Part shown: positions 24,208 through 36,097 of the stretch, piece by piece
Numbering within the stretch: the first letter of the stretch is position 1
How the letters are laid out: each line of letters starts with the position of its first letter
Origin: Chaenocephalus aceratus
Lineage: Eukaryota > Chordata > Actinopteri > Perciformes > Channichthyidae
Length of the DNA: 64,000 nucleotides
Reading direction: 5' to 3'
Assembly (NCBI GenBank): GCA_023974075.1
Contig: JAMFTG010000719.1
Span: 53,354-117,353 of the forward strand
The notes under the pieces: model-generated
Databases searched by the model: none
Told to the model about the DNA's origin: nothing
Seen by the model: the letters and a program-made list of their open reading frames with translations, nothing else
Position numbers and translations under genes: made by a program

Positions 24208-24420
24208 TCAATCGACTGCTTCCAGAAGCAGACAGAGCTTGTCAATTGGTCGCTGTAAGGTGCTACTCTTGGTTTTCACCAAGACACTGCGGACAAGCCC
24301 TTTGGACCCTGACAGTGTCTGTATCACCCGGTGCTGTGTTATCCACGATGACGACGAGGTCATTGGGGCGAAGGTTCCGTTTGGGGTTGTGCCATTCGAG
24401 TACAAGTCCTCCTTGTGAAA
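24208..24420 (-). pseudogene. BEL/Pao pol C-terminus, frameshifted, copy A
   Basis: On the minus strand, WHNPKRNLRPNDLVVIVDN is in one frame. RVIQTLSGSKGLVRSVLVKT and RPIDKLCLLLEAVD are in the next. Together they match the C-terminal end of BEL/Pao integrase polyproteins. Only this tail survives. The same phase change is present in copy B, so it predates the duplication. Confidence 0.7.
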
Positions 24421-24440
24421 GAGTCCAGGTGGGCCCCCTG

Positions 24441-26394
24441 GAAATGAAAAGTTTATGATTAAACGTTATTTGTCATCGTTGGAGCCAGTATTTTGATTTG
24501 ATAAGAAAGGCCACCTAATGGTGACGTCTGTAGTCAACGCACTATAAAGGACTACAATTCCCACGCCGCCTGCGCTGAAGCCACAGTGATGGGCAACCTG
24601 TTGGAGAGACGCCGTCGAGGAACAGTTTTAACCATACACATACACAAATCGTACAAGTACCCTTTAAGTTATGAAGTTATAGAAGCCTTACCAAGAAGAA
24701 AGAATACCGTCGTTTGTTATTTGATTTGAGTTTTGCCTCTTTGTTTTGAATATTGTAAAGGCCTCTTTTCTTTGTTGCATGTGTAAAAGTTTGTTATTTT
24801 ATTTTGAGCAAACACATCGCAACATCATCCAAACCATCGGAGGCCGAGTAACTCTTCAACTGTAAGTAATATAAAGGAAAGAAAACGAGTTAGAAGTGTC
24901 TGTTTAGGCGTCTAGTGGCTTGATAGAAAAACAAGGAATGAAGCCACGACAATCTTTCTAGTCGGACCCATTAGAGCGTAAAAACTGTAGCTATAAGTAT
25001 CTGAAATAAATATGTACTGAAAGAATAACTGCATGCATTGTTTCTTATGCGCAATTACTTCATTCTGTCTTTGTGTTTTTCGTCCTGCATTTATTGGGCC
25101 CCCCTCAGAAGATAACTGGCCCCAGTCAGAATATAGCATGGTGATGCAGTTGGTCCTCTAACCTGTAGCCTTTGACCTGATGAGGCGTTCTCTGCCGGTT
25201 ATAAAGGAGCCATGAAAACACAACAACTTCAGTCTAATACAAAAATAAATACATTTATGTCATCAAGTTTTTTTATTGAGCACATTTTAACAAGGCATAA
25301 ATAAATCAATAAGATATCGTGCAAAGGAAGCATCTTATAAAACTACTTTTAAATGCAGTAAAGAAAAAGCCAATACAAATTAAAACAAGATGAATTGTAA
25401 TGAAAAAAGGTTGCCCTGCTCTCCTCTGTGTTTCAGTCCCGGTCTCTAAGCCCCGCCTCCAGCCCCTGGTCTCCCTGATGGAGGGCTCCACCTGTCGGGG
25501 GGGTCCGGTGTAGCTCACCTGTGATATGTGACTTCAAACAACCAAAAAGAAACATCAAATGCAGGGACGCGGAAAGTCAGTCAGAGTTGGGGGTGCGGGT
25601 GGGGGTGCCTCGCAGCGGCGAAACTGTGGCGCTTACACTGCGTTTGCGCTTCAGATGAGGCTCCCTCCGCAGAACGAGGCCCCACGCAGTCTGCGTGATC
25701 TGCGTGGAGGGAGGGTCCGGTATAATAGCCTCACACTAAATGCAGTCAGTTGGTCTTTAGCAGCAGCTTGTGAGAGCAGCGCGTTCATCGGTGTTCGTTG
25801 TCATGCTGCCAGCTTGTTGACGGCCTGTGTGTTGATGGGACTTCTCATGCTCCTAAATGTTTCCTCTGCCTTTCTCCAGTTCTTAAACCGTGCTTTCACA
25901 AAACTCCCATCCCTGATCTTGCGCTGACGAGCTTCTTTTCCATAGCAGAGCAACAGAAGAAGCACACTGCATGATCCCTTTCTCTTATCGTGAAGCTTTT
26001 TAGAGACTGCTTACACTGAAATGCTAACTCAAACACACTCAAAATAAAACTTTTGTATTGATTTGATCAGTGAACTTTTTGGCGTTGCAGTTACAACTCT
26101 CCACCAGCAGGTGGGGGTGCTGCAGCCCCCTCAGCACCCCCCCTTCCCACGGCCATGATCAAATGACTAAAGAAACATCAGAGAGAAGCTGAGTTACTGC
26201 AAGGAGAGGAGGAAGTACTGAAACATACACAAAGCAACCACTTAGAAAGCAAAAGGACTGAAAGGGGATCAAAACAGACGACTTAGAACGATCACATGAA
26301 TACAGAACAAGTGTTAAAAAGATGCAAAAAGACTGAAAGTAGATTTGGTGACGCAAACAAAGACACCCCCCCTCGCTTGGACCTTACAACAGGA
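24441..26394. other. Anonymous interior of the segmental duplication
   Basis: I see no recognisable protein. At 25423-25513 a pyrimidine tract plus tttcag precedes a 28-codon stretch (SKPRLQPLVSLMEGST) ending in a stop. This could be a terminal exon, but nothing supports it further. Short G/C-rich words (caccagcaggtgggggtgctgcagcc) occur at 26101-26130. Confidence 0.3.
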
Positions 26395-26660
26395 ACTTGA
26401 TCTTTAAATTCACACATTTCAAGTTGTATATCTCTACCACTCCATCTTAGTGCCAAAGTCTGTCCCCTCCCAGAGACGTTGATCGCTTCTCAGGAAAGAA
26501 GAGTAATGATGAGAAGGAAGCAGACGTTGTGTCAGAGTGGAACATGTCCATGTTGCTGAGCAACAGACAGGAAGCAGGGGGCGGGTCTCTGACTCTGGAC
26601 CTTCACACTCACATGTGTTAATATGTAATCCACTACAATAGGCTAGTTGCACGGGATGAC
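26395..26660 (+). repeat. Interspersed block, partner of 6030-6301 (reverse) and 53090-53360
   Basis: The same sequence is found inverted at 6030-6301, where a TTAA MITE interrupts it. Here the MITE is absent (aatttaaagatcaagttcctg), so this is the empty-site version. Family unknown. Confidence 0.65.
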
Positions 26661-26689
26661 GTATTTCCATTTCCAGTTCATTGAGCGTG

Positions 26690-28412
26690 CGCTTGTAAAC
26701 TTCCGGTCTGCGGTAGAGCGGTAGAGGGGGTGGTGGCAACACTGGACTGTGACTGGACGAGAGATGGCAGAGGGAAGTGACGAGGCAGGAAGTTAAGTTG
26801 AAGGAGGACACTCTGATAGTGAGTAAAAGAGAGTACTGTTTATGGCAGAGATGATCAGCTGTTCAGCGCAGACTAAAGCCAATTTAATTGTCAAATCATC
26901 TGAAAAGTACCTTGATGTGAAAGGGATGCACTGGGGACACGTGAAAGATATCCTAGATGATGACGTCCAACAGCCTCAGACATGGACTGGATCATCCTGG
27001 TGGTGGTAATTGTACTGCAGTGGAATGCTAGAAGTTTAATTGCAAATGGACAAGAGTTCAACAAATATATTGAGAACCTGGGAGAGAAACCTAAAGTTCC
27101 TTGTATTCAGGAAACATGGCTGAAAGCACAACTGGGTTTTATTGTGAAGGGATATCCTGCAGCTAGACGAGATAGGGACTCTGGCAGAGGGGGAGGAGTT
27201 GCAACATTCATACAGAGTGGGATAAGCTACAAAGTTATGCATGTAGGTACAGATCATGAAGCAATAGTTATAGGGTATGGAATGATAGAGGACCTATAGA
27301 TATAGTGAATTATTATAATGTGGGAAATTAGATCAAAGTGTATTAGAGGATGCTGGGGGTTCACTGCAAGACAAAGTAATATGGTGTGGGGGTTTTAGCT
27401 CACATAGCTCGCTATGGGGAAGCAGGAGCACAGATGCAGATGGGGCAGTAGTTGAGGAATGTATAGATGACCTCGGGCTAGTGTGCATTAACACTGGAGA
27501 AGGAACACGATATAATTGCACGAAGAATATAGAAACAGTACTCGACATTTGTATCTAGTGCTTTAGCAGGTATAAGTACATGGAATGTGGTGAAGCATGC
27601 TACAGTGGGCAGCGATCATTATCCGGTAAGGACTAAAGTTGGGACCAACATAAGGTTTGAAAAGGAAAGAAAAGTCCTAGATGGAAACTGGGAAAGGCTG
27701 ATTGGGATGCCTTCCAAGCTGTAAGTACGAATAGATGTAAAACACTTCAAGAGGAAAATGATGATGATATAAATAAATGCAATGATGAGCTGGTTAAGGT
27801 TATCATTCATTCAGCTAAAGAAACAATTCCAGAAAGTGCAGGAGTTAGGCGCACCAAGGGTGTACCCTGGTGGAACGGTGAATGCAGTGAATCCATTAAA
27901 GACAGGAATAAAGCATTCAGGCAACTCAAACAACTCCATTCTCAGGAAGCTTTGAATCAGGGTGAAAGGGCCCAGGCTGTAGTGAGGAGAACAATAAGAA
28001 CGCAGAAACACACTTTTTGGAGGCAATACTGCAATAGTATTGGAAGAGAAGTACAAACCGGAAAGTGTGTACACTGCAGCCAGCCAGAAACTGCTGAGCA
28101 TGTTTTACTGCTTTGCAGGAAATATAGTACTCAGAGAAATGTGCTTTTCCAGACACTGAAGAAAGCTACATTCCATGACTTGTCGCTATCAGGGCTGTTA
28201 GGGAAAACATCAGGCAATATATATTGTGAGATTATTACGTTTCTAAGAGAATTGATACTTTTAAAATAATCTAGAGTTTTGGTTCTTTATTTTGTTTCTT
28301 GTTTTCTGCATAGTCTCTTGTCCACACTCCAGTCCAGTTGGTGGCGGTAATGCATCTACAAGTTGGTTTGCCAACCGCCAATAAACACGAAAGAAGAAGA
28401 AGAAAACAAGAG
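26690..28412 (+). pseudogene. I/Nimb-like LINE, internally deleted, endonuclease fused to C-terminus (copy A)
   Basis: The frame at 26982-27299 encodes the endonuclease start, LQWNARSLIANGQEFNKYIE and IQETWLKAQLGF. Other phases hold ALAGISTWNVVK and VGSDHYPV. The linker KGVPWWNGECSESIKDRNKA leads into the frame at 27952-28269. In that frame the linker (NSIGREVQ) is fused without a phase break to the C-terminal GKCVHCSQPETAEHVLLLCR, so RT and RNase H have been removed. The 3' UTR and gaa tail end at 28412. Stops inside the endonuclease show it is dead. Confidence 0.8.
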
Positions 28413-29390
28413 GTGAGTGGATTTACACCTCTTAGCTTACAGTTAATCACGAATCAGAAGTTATCTTATTTAACACAACAGCTATAATCTTGGTAGAAAA
28501 AAAACTCACAAAAAACCATTTAAAATGTGCGACAAAGATAGTCTCAAACTATCTTTATATAAAGTCTGAAAGCTATTGTTTAACAGCTACAGTCTAACAG
28601 CTACAGTCTAACAGCTACAGTCTAAAAGCTAAAGTCTTGAAAGCTAACGGCTATCGGCTAACAGCTACAGTTATTATTCCAGTTCGGCTCTGGGAGTAAC
28701 AGTTGATTTGTAATGCTCAGCTGACTTTATGTTAGTTATTTATTACACCAGTTGTCTTTAAGACGGTTAGAGTTGTTGTGTTGGTGCTCTTTGCCATAGA
28801 TATGGTTTTAAATATATGCTAACTAGCTAATTAGCATCGCCATTCACCACGACGTAGCATTTTTTCCCATTGAAATGAATGGGGTTCTTCAGTTAGCTGC
28901 TAACGCTAAGCTAAGCGACGGTTTAGCTCATTAGATAAATAGATATACTTTATTTAAATAATGATTTATCTTAAACTGGGAAATGATTGTGTCCCAGCAG
29001 AAGTGTTTTCAGGCATTACACGAGTTAAACATATTTAAAAGATGCAATAAGATAATAAAAATGAAGCATTAGCAGCAAGTATACACACAGGACACATATC
29101 ACTAGAGTATCTAAAGAATACACAATATACAGAAAATACTGTATACATGGAGTACATTAAACAGTCTCACTAGCTAATGTTTGCTTTCTGTGTTAACTTA
29201 GTGATAGTTTCACACGGATAGCGTTATAACCGTGGTTCAAACATCCATTAATGTCACTTTCTATGTGAATAAAGTCATTTTAATGAAATAAAAGTGAACT
29301 AACTGTGAGCTGTAAGTTAGAATGTAAGTTGCTACAACAGATTATGATGAATTATATCTAAATATTTGTATTATATTAATAATAATTTAC
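28056..29390 (-). repeat. Inverted arm: reverse complement of the start of the duplication and of its copy B flank
   Basis: 28056-28990 pairs with 22442-23497 (copy A left arm) and with 49193-50218. 28990-29390 pairs with 48640-49192, which precedes copy B but not copy A. Within it, 28570-28650 carries short tandem words of the ctacagtcta/agctaac type. Small deletions distinguish the arms near 28412-28430. Confidence 0.85.
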
Positions 29391-29459
29391 ACAGAAAACC
29401 AAGTTGTTATCGTAATGGTTAAAGTAATGTGCATGTAACGTTAATAACTATCTGACCTT

Positions 29460-30240
29460 TCTATCATGTTCTCCTCTGCTAAGCATCTGTTAGAAATTAA
29501 AATCAATGTTTTGAGAGCATAGTGCACCTTAAACACACAGTCAGTTTAATTGCTGTTTTATACTGAAAAACCAGACGTTCTTGTTCACAAGAACTTGTTA
29601 AGCTTTTATTCTGAAAATCCTTCATCTCCGGTTAGCATGAGGCTAATATACCATTTACTATAGAGGTGAATTTAGCACCAATATGATATGATGTTGCACA
29701 TCGAAAACCTACTGATTCAACACTACTAACTATAGACGTCGAGATATTATTATTGTTGGATAAGGTACAGTTTATTTGATTATGTTGTTTACAGATGTGG
29801 TTAGCATGTGACAACATTCAGACCAACCGGAAACCAAACTGCTGTGAAGTATTTCCTGTATTTTTAGGAGTATTGATTACAGCGTTTAGAATGTGTTAAA
29901 TGAAAAGTCATGAAAGAGTTAAGGAAGAGAAAGGCGTGTTTAGATATATATTGAATGTACAATGTCTTTATCCTCTGATATGCGTAACAACGGATATAGA
30001 ATGTGGTGAGCTGGTCTGCAGGGAGGAGCCAGCAGAGGATATATATTCAGCACGACCTGAGGGGACGGCCTCTTTCTTCACGACCAGAGCCAGAAATCAC
30101 AGCTGTATTTCTGTTCGGACTATATTCTGTTTGTGACATTACCACGCTTTTTATTAATTAAAGTACCAATTTGAACCTTCTCAGAGACTCCATTTAGTCT
30201 CCTTTTTAAACTTCTGTCCTGGACGCTAGAATAATCACAC
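29460..30240 (+). mobile_element. Sequence related to the interior of the hAT element at 15086-16383
   Basis: Shared words include gttagaaattaaaatcaatg, aaaatccttcatctccggtt, ctatagacgtcgagatatta and cgctttttattaattaaagt. They appear in the same order as at 15500-16290. The terminal cgatacga-rich ends are missing here, so only the internal part is present. No frame is convincing. Confidence 0.6.
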
Positions 30241-32192
30241 ACAGATAACAATTGGGACCAAGCCGACGTGATTCTAGTGGACCGGGAGAGACTATACAGC
30301 CGGCTGTGGCCCGGACCCGCTGGCAATCGTCTGACACACAAGAGATCTCAAACAATCGGTAAGAAGAAACCCGTTAAATCAAATTCTTCAATAGTTTATG
30401 CAGGAAAATCTTAGGACTGTGTGTTGGACTGCTGCTTCCGGTTCCTGAAAGTAGCTGGGAAATTAATGTTAAAACAACCAAATTTATAACGACAACAATC
30501 ATATAACACGAGGCGTTGCTTTGTCACAAGCAGGGTGAGTCCAATTTACTTATTTTTCTTATATCTAACCCTGCATGCTATTCGTTTGTCTGTTATTACA
30601 TGTCGGCAAGAGGCTAATCGCTCCAATATAGTGTTCTTTGTTACGTTTTAAGTTAACGTGAATAGTGTGTGGCTATTTAAACAAAAGAACAAAATCACAG
30701 TGGAAGCTGAGATTATTGGAGAGAGTGTTTGTGTTATTTTTAAAAGTCCTTTGTGTGATTTGGCAATCATTTCAATTGCGTTTCTTGTTACGTTTTAAGT
30801 TAACGTGAATGGTTGGAGACTATTTAAACAAGAACACAGTTGAGTGAGTGTTTTGATTACAGTGTGAGGCTTTCTTATAAAAAAGTCCTTTTCGAGGAAA
30901 GGCCTGAAAGTTTTGAAACTTTCAGTGGTTGTTTTCCTGTTTTCAAACAGACATTGCGTGTGGATTACGATGAGAAGTGCGACATTCGTGCGTTAGTTAG
31001 ACGATATTCTGCTGATTGTGTTTGATTTGCGTCTTAAATTTGTCCCAACATAGCGTGTTTAAACAGAGGAGATAACCATACTGGCTCTTAAAGTCAAAAA
31101 ATTACGTGCATGGGTAGAGAACTGTGACGTAAGGGTATGAGGCCCATTTATAAATTGTACATTAAATAGAAATGTTATTTTAAACTGCATTGTTGTTTTG
31201 TGTTGAATTTTAAAAACTCTCCGCTGTGAAAGCCACGAGGTGTTGTAAAATCCCTTTGTTCTTCAGGTCAAAGGTTGGAAAAGTTGCCATCTTGTTTTGC
31301 CAGCATGTTTAAAATGAACCACACGGCAGTCGCCATTTCGTGAAATGCTAATTGAAGAAGTGAGACTGTTTGTTTTTACCCAGTCCTACTCCTCTTGAGA
31401 AGGACAAATCATATTTCTTTGCAAAGTTGGAATTATAAAATAGACAGGTTATTTTACCGTGGGAAGTTTGGCATTCATAGGGATCTGATATTGGAAGTTT
31501 CTTTTCTGCTTGAATTGACGGTTTTTGAAATATTCCAGTTTGCAAAAGTGTTTTGGAGATTATGTGCTGTGTTGTTTTACCATAGTGTAATACTCTTCCC
31601 TAGTGTATTCTCTTTCCATTTTTAGGAAGGAAAATAAGCTTTTTTAAATACAGGTTAGTTTTGCAACAGTAATCCCTAGTGGATTAAGCTGGAAATTACA
31701 ATAGCGCACTCTGCTGGTAGTACAGAATTATTACATAGAGGAAACACTCAATAGCATTTTGAAGTCTAATTCTAAGTGTTATAAATACACACATGCTTCA
31801 TCGCCGAGATAGAATTGCAAGTGGTTTCTAATTATAAGATAAAACACTTTATATAATACTCTTTCAAATAAGCAAACAAATGTTTTGAAGCTAACACAAA
31901 TTATGACATTTACATAATTCCAAACACTTCGGAAAGTGGAAGATTTTCAACCAGATTTCTAATTTTCATATTTCATAGTCAACACCATACACTGTACAAT
32001 TTTTATTTTTAGCATTTCAGATTTTAAAATTTGCATAATTTTTATCTTTTAATTAACTTTATTTAAAAGATTTAAAAAAAGACTAAAAAAAAAGAACAGA
32101 TTTAACAATTCTGATGATGTAGGATATTTTGAAGGAATACAAAGGTACTAGTCAGAGGACTAGTGCTTTGATCATTCGAATAGTTAGAGAGC
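30241..32192. other. Region upstream of a Gag-like frame, possible leader, with a diverged direct repeat
   Basis: No protein is recognised. A repeat about 150 bp apart (gttacgttttaagttaacgt at about 30639 and 30787, each followed by ctatttaaacaa) is visible. It may be a leader or LTR part of the Gag-bearing element downstream, but I found no second LTR to prove it. The small open frames at 30840-31025 and 31395-31625 have no known motif. Confidence 0.3.
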
Positions 32193-33043
32193 ATGTCACT
32201 GAAAGAAACTAAGTTGAGACCAAAAGCAGAGCCAGGCTCAACTGCAGATATCAAGGAAAGGGTAAAAATCAGATCAGATGCTACACCAGTTCCAAAACTT
32301 AGACAGAAGACATGGAACCAAATAGAGAAACTGTTGGAACAGTGGCAAACAAGAGGACTGGTTCCAGCAGATGATCAACCTGGACCAACCATAGCCCATA
32401 GAAGAGCAGTACTCGACTATGAGCACGAACAATGCCTCCAACAGCTAACTATATGGAGAGAAGCTGAAGAAAGATTTATAAGAGTTACAAGTCTGATACT
32501 CCATCTGGAATATGCCAGCCTATTGGAACACAGCATAAATGTGGTCCGAGTAGCAGACCTGCCAGTGAGGGAAGACAAACACAAAAGACAGAAATGGAAG
32601 CACTACAACTGAGACTCTTGAAGATGCAAATAGCTGAGAAAGATACCAAAGCTAATAAAAACAAGAAAGCGGCAAGGCAAATGGCAGCTACATCAGGGAT
32701 GGCCATAGAACCAGAGAAGGCAGGTCAGACACCTCCAACAATTCAAGCTCGGGAGGTGCCAGAGAATCAGGTGCAGAATCAACAATTCCGAGGAAGACAA
32801 AGTGGCAGAGGAGGAAAGCCACGATCAAGACGAAGAACAGATGAAGGCTGCTACAAATGTGGTCAGCTGACACATTGGTCCAGAGAGTGTCCGCAGAACA
32901 TTGCACCAAACAACGGCCCTCCATGCAGATACCCCGGGGAGGTTTACGACGGAGGCAGGGGGTCCCAGAGATGTCAAAGACGAACAGGGGTGCCAAACAT
33001 GACCCAAATGCCACTGACACCCTGGCATCAACCACAACAATGA
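32193..33043 (+). pseudogene. Retroelement Gag-like relic with one zinc knuckle
   Basis: Two overlapping frames are seen: 32193-32612 (alpha-helical and charged, no firm match) and 32594-33043. The second has a basic, Gly/Arg-rich stretch and CYKCGQLTHWSREC, a C-x2-C-x4-H-x4-C nucleocapsid knuckle. Gag nucleocapsid domains bind the element's RNA. No protease, RT or integrase follows. The phase change between the frames suggests decay. It could be an old endogenous retrovirus or another LTR element. Confidence 0.6.
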
Positions 33044-33740
33044 GGAAGCTCAGAGGGCCAGACCACCAGGTGATGCATCTTCAGCCCAAGGGTATTTTGA
33101 AATCCAGCTACATTGAGCCATATCTGTCACCACAGGAGGGAGAGTTGAATGTTTAATGTAAAACTAAATCGAGAGTAGCATTTGCACATAAAGCATAAAG
33201 CATCCACAGAATAGAACATTTAGCAGACTATCTTTCTAATTATGAGAAGGAAAGAGATTACGAGTGATGTTGTTCCCCTACACAGAAAACTATGGTGTCC
33301 ACACAGCTAGTGAGGTCAAGACGACGGGTTTCCACCCAAAGATATGAAGACGGAAACCTAGTACTCGCCCAAGATGGAGGATCCTTACCAAGTCCTCCTG
33401 TTTACAACCGACTGCAGTTCAAGGGGCGGCGATACACCTGACGTGGAGCTGTTGAGACCTGAAGACAGAAACTCGATTCTGCTGTGGGGAAGTCTGGCTA
33501 CAAAGGGAGGTGTCCGATAGGGTCGCTTGTCTCAAACCAGTGAAGAAGTCAACAAGAACCCAGCAGAACTAGAGAGTGACTGTTAGCGGGAGAACAGAGA
33601 CGGAGCGACAGAGACTGGCCCAACATTCCCCTGCCAGTACACAGATAGACCCGTCAGAAGACCGGGGCTGTGTTTAAAGGGGAACTTCATTATTGTTAGT
33701 GGAAGTGTAGTTTTTTAGTCAAACAATTATGTGATTTATG
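33044..33740. other. No gene recognised downstream of the Gag relic
   Basis: Anonymous sequence. The purine run aaaggggaac at 33677-33686 could be a polypurine tract, but no LTR was identified after it. Confidence 0.25.
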
Positions 33741-33754
33741 GAGTCAGATTACAT

Positions 33755-34741
33755 TAATACAAGCCTCGGCGCAACCAAAGGAGGGTTGCCTAGTTAGCCC
33801 ACTGCTAAAGTGCCTAGATGACATAAAGGCCTGGATGGCGTGCAACTTCCTTAAACTCAATGAAGGAAAACAGAAGTAATGGTTTTTGGTAGCACCACTG
33901 ACACCACTTCTGTAGACCTGGGCCCTTTGCATCAGTACACCAAGCCCACCGTTACGAACCTTGGTATTAAAATGGACCGTGAACTCAAACTTGAGAGTCA
34001 GATTAAGTCGGTGGTAAAAACGAGCTTTTATCACCTGAGGCAGCTAGCCAAAGTAAAACCTTTTCTCTCCAGACAGCAGTTTGAGACAGTAATCCATGCC
34101 TTTGTCCCCACCCGGCTGGACTACTGTAACTCTCTCTACATGGGGGGTCAGTGGGTCCTCGCTCGCACGGCTGCAGCGGGTGCAAAATGCTGCAGCAAGG
34201 CTCTTAACTGGCACACGGAAGTTTGACCACATCTCCCCTGTTTTAGCTTCTCTCCACTGGCTGCCAATTTATTTTAGGATCCATTTTAAAATTATTTATT
34301 TACTTTTAAATCCCTAAATGGCATGACCCCACCATACCTTGCTGAGCTGCTACAGCATTACACGCCGAACCGCCCTCTCAGGTCAGCGGACCAACTGCTC
34401 CTGAAGGTGCCTAAAACCAGGTCAAAGCTCAGAGGGGACCGTTGCTTCTCTGTAGCGGCTCCCGCCCTGTGGAACGCTCTGCCCCTGGAGACCAGACAGG
34501 CCTCCACACTGCCTGCTTTTAGATCGCTTCTTAAAACCCACCTCTTCTCCTTAGCGTTTTAACATTTGGCGTTTCAACATCTTTTAGAGTGTTGCTTTTT
34601 TGCATTTAAATTGTTTTTTGTTTTTACTTGTACTTGTTTTATGGTGTGTGAGCCGAGCTGTGTTTTATCTATTTGCCTGTACAGCACTTTGGTCTGGAGG
34701 TTTAAAGTGCTTTATAAATAAAGTTGTATTGTATTGTATTG
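33755..34741 (+). pseudogene. L2-type LINE, C-terminal domain and 3' tail
   Basis: Fragments in three phases are visible: CLDDIKAWMACNFLKLNEGK; KPTVTNLGIKMDRELKLESQ and YCNSLYMG (33879-34226); LQRVQNAAARLLTGTRKFDH and LHWLPIYFRIHFKI (34096-34317); YTPNRPLRSADQLLLKVPKT and ETRQASTLPAFRSLLKTHLF (34323-34562). The 3' UTR ends tacagcactttggtctggag, tttataaataaag and ttgta repeats. It is 5'-truncated before the catalytic motif. Confidence 0.85.
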
Positions 34742-35260
34742 TAACCATAGACTGGGGGCGCAACCATAGACTGTATATATAAATGGACGTAGTGTCCGTG
34801 ACGTCACCCATAGGATTCTGCAGAGTTGCAGAGAAGCCCTTAGTAGGCGGAGTCGGCCACTAACGGCTCGACTGTGACGTCGGAGTCTAATCCCGCCTGC
34901 TCCAAATAAGGGCAAAGAGGCGGGACCTGTTGCAAAACAAATCATTTGTGTAATCATGTAAACTATAAGTATTTGTTCTTTGTTTTAACATAGGTTTTTG
35001 TTTGCAGTTCTTGTTTCTTCTTCCTCAATGATCAGACTGTTGCTCTCGCTGCAGCTCTCTTTTGCGCTCCCTCACTTTTTGTTTGAGATTTTGACACAAA
35101 CCTCCCAGGTGGGCGGGACTTTCAGGGGTGCGTCCCCATTGGCTACTCAGTTTTTGAGTGACAGCCCAGTCCTCCAGCGATTGTCCGGTGCGGTAGCTCG
35201 CTGAGCGTGGACAGAAGACCCCCAGAAGAACCAGCATTTCAATTATTATAATACTACAAG
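34742..35260. repeat. Interspersed-repeat-like sequence (accatagactgtatatataa)
   Basis: The stretch accatagactgtatatataa, followed by gtgacgtcaccca, is of a style I associate with common teleost short repeats. No terminal pair or tail is evident. The downstream frames are not convincing. Confidence 0.35.
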
Positions 35261-35419
35261 CAGTGTTGAAAGTGTGCCGGTCCTACCCGGTCCTTAGTAC
35301 CCGGTAAGAGATTTCCAGGCGGTCCGGAGGACCAGGAAGAATTGACAGCTCCACCCGTGGAATTTATACTACGAAGGGAAGATATTTTGGTTTGGATTAC
35401 TGGTCTGGGGGAAGCTCGC

Positions 35420-35472
35420 GAGTGTGTGTGTGTGTATACGTGTGTGTATACGTGTGTGTGTGTTTGTGCGTA
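35420..35472 (+). repeat. GT-rich microsatellite with TATACGTG interruptions
   Basis: gtgtgtgtgtatacgtgtgt and similar words fill this stretch. Confidence 0.85.
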
Positions 35473-35823
35473 TTGTGTTTGTTTCCCGGGGAAAACCCTC
35501 ACGAGAAACACCGGCTGTTGTTATGCCTGCTGTGACCTCAAGTTACTCCGTTCTCCGCTTGTAATTATGCCGTTACAAGCTTCTAAGTTGTATTTATCAT
35601 CTGAATTTGACGAAACAAGTTTCATATTCTGAAAGCCAAGACTTTGTTTATTTAACATCAAACAAAACACCCGAACAACTATTTTTTTACGCAAATCCAC
35701 GTTTATTTAACTTCCGGTTTTTCCCAGAATAAAATAGCATTTAAACTGACGGTATGTTTAAGGTACATTATGCCATAAAACAGATTTAAATTTCTAACAG
35801 TCCCTCCTTACACCCCTAAAAGG

Positions 35824-36097
35824 TTAATACACTAGATACACACAGCAGCCTGAGAGCAGTATGAACAGTGTGTATTAATACACTAGATACACACAGCAGC
35901 CTGAGAGCAGTATGAACAGTGTGTATTAATACACTAGATACACACAGCAGCCTGAGAGCAGTATGAACAGTGTGTATTAATACACTAGATACACACAGCA
36001 GCCTGAGAGCAGCATGAACAGTGTGTATTAATACACTAGATACACACAGCAGCCTGTGAGCAGTGTGTATTAATACACTAGATACACACAGCAGCCT
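35824..36097 (+). repeat. 51-bp minisatellite, about 5.5 copies
   Basis: Unit starts are at 35824, 35875, 35926, 35977, 36028 and 36070. The unit begins ttaatacactagatacacac. The fifth copy is shortened to 42 bp and the last is partial. Copies differ by single bases only. The following Rex3 fragment begins directly after it. Confidence 0.95.

Larger units (their letters stand above)
22442..28055 (+). repeat. Segmental duplication copy A (about 5.6 kb), partner at 49193-54748
   Basis: The two blocks run in the same order and direction and look nearly identical by eye, including shared stops and frameshifts. The offset drifts from 26,728 to 26,693 between matching points, so only small indels separate them. 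The block contains a minus-strand Nimb 3' end, a BEL/Pao LTR and pol end, anonymous DNA and the start of a Nimb LINE. Copy A begins inside shared sequence at atcatttcccag and stops at gtaca in the LINE linker. Confidence 0.9.

Noticed and set aside
35824..36097. CRISPR-like array of regular repeats
   Set aside because: The repeats are head to tail with no unique spacers. Together with the vertebrate context this is a minisatellite.
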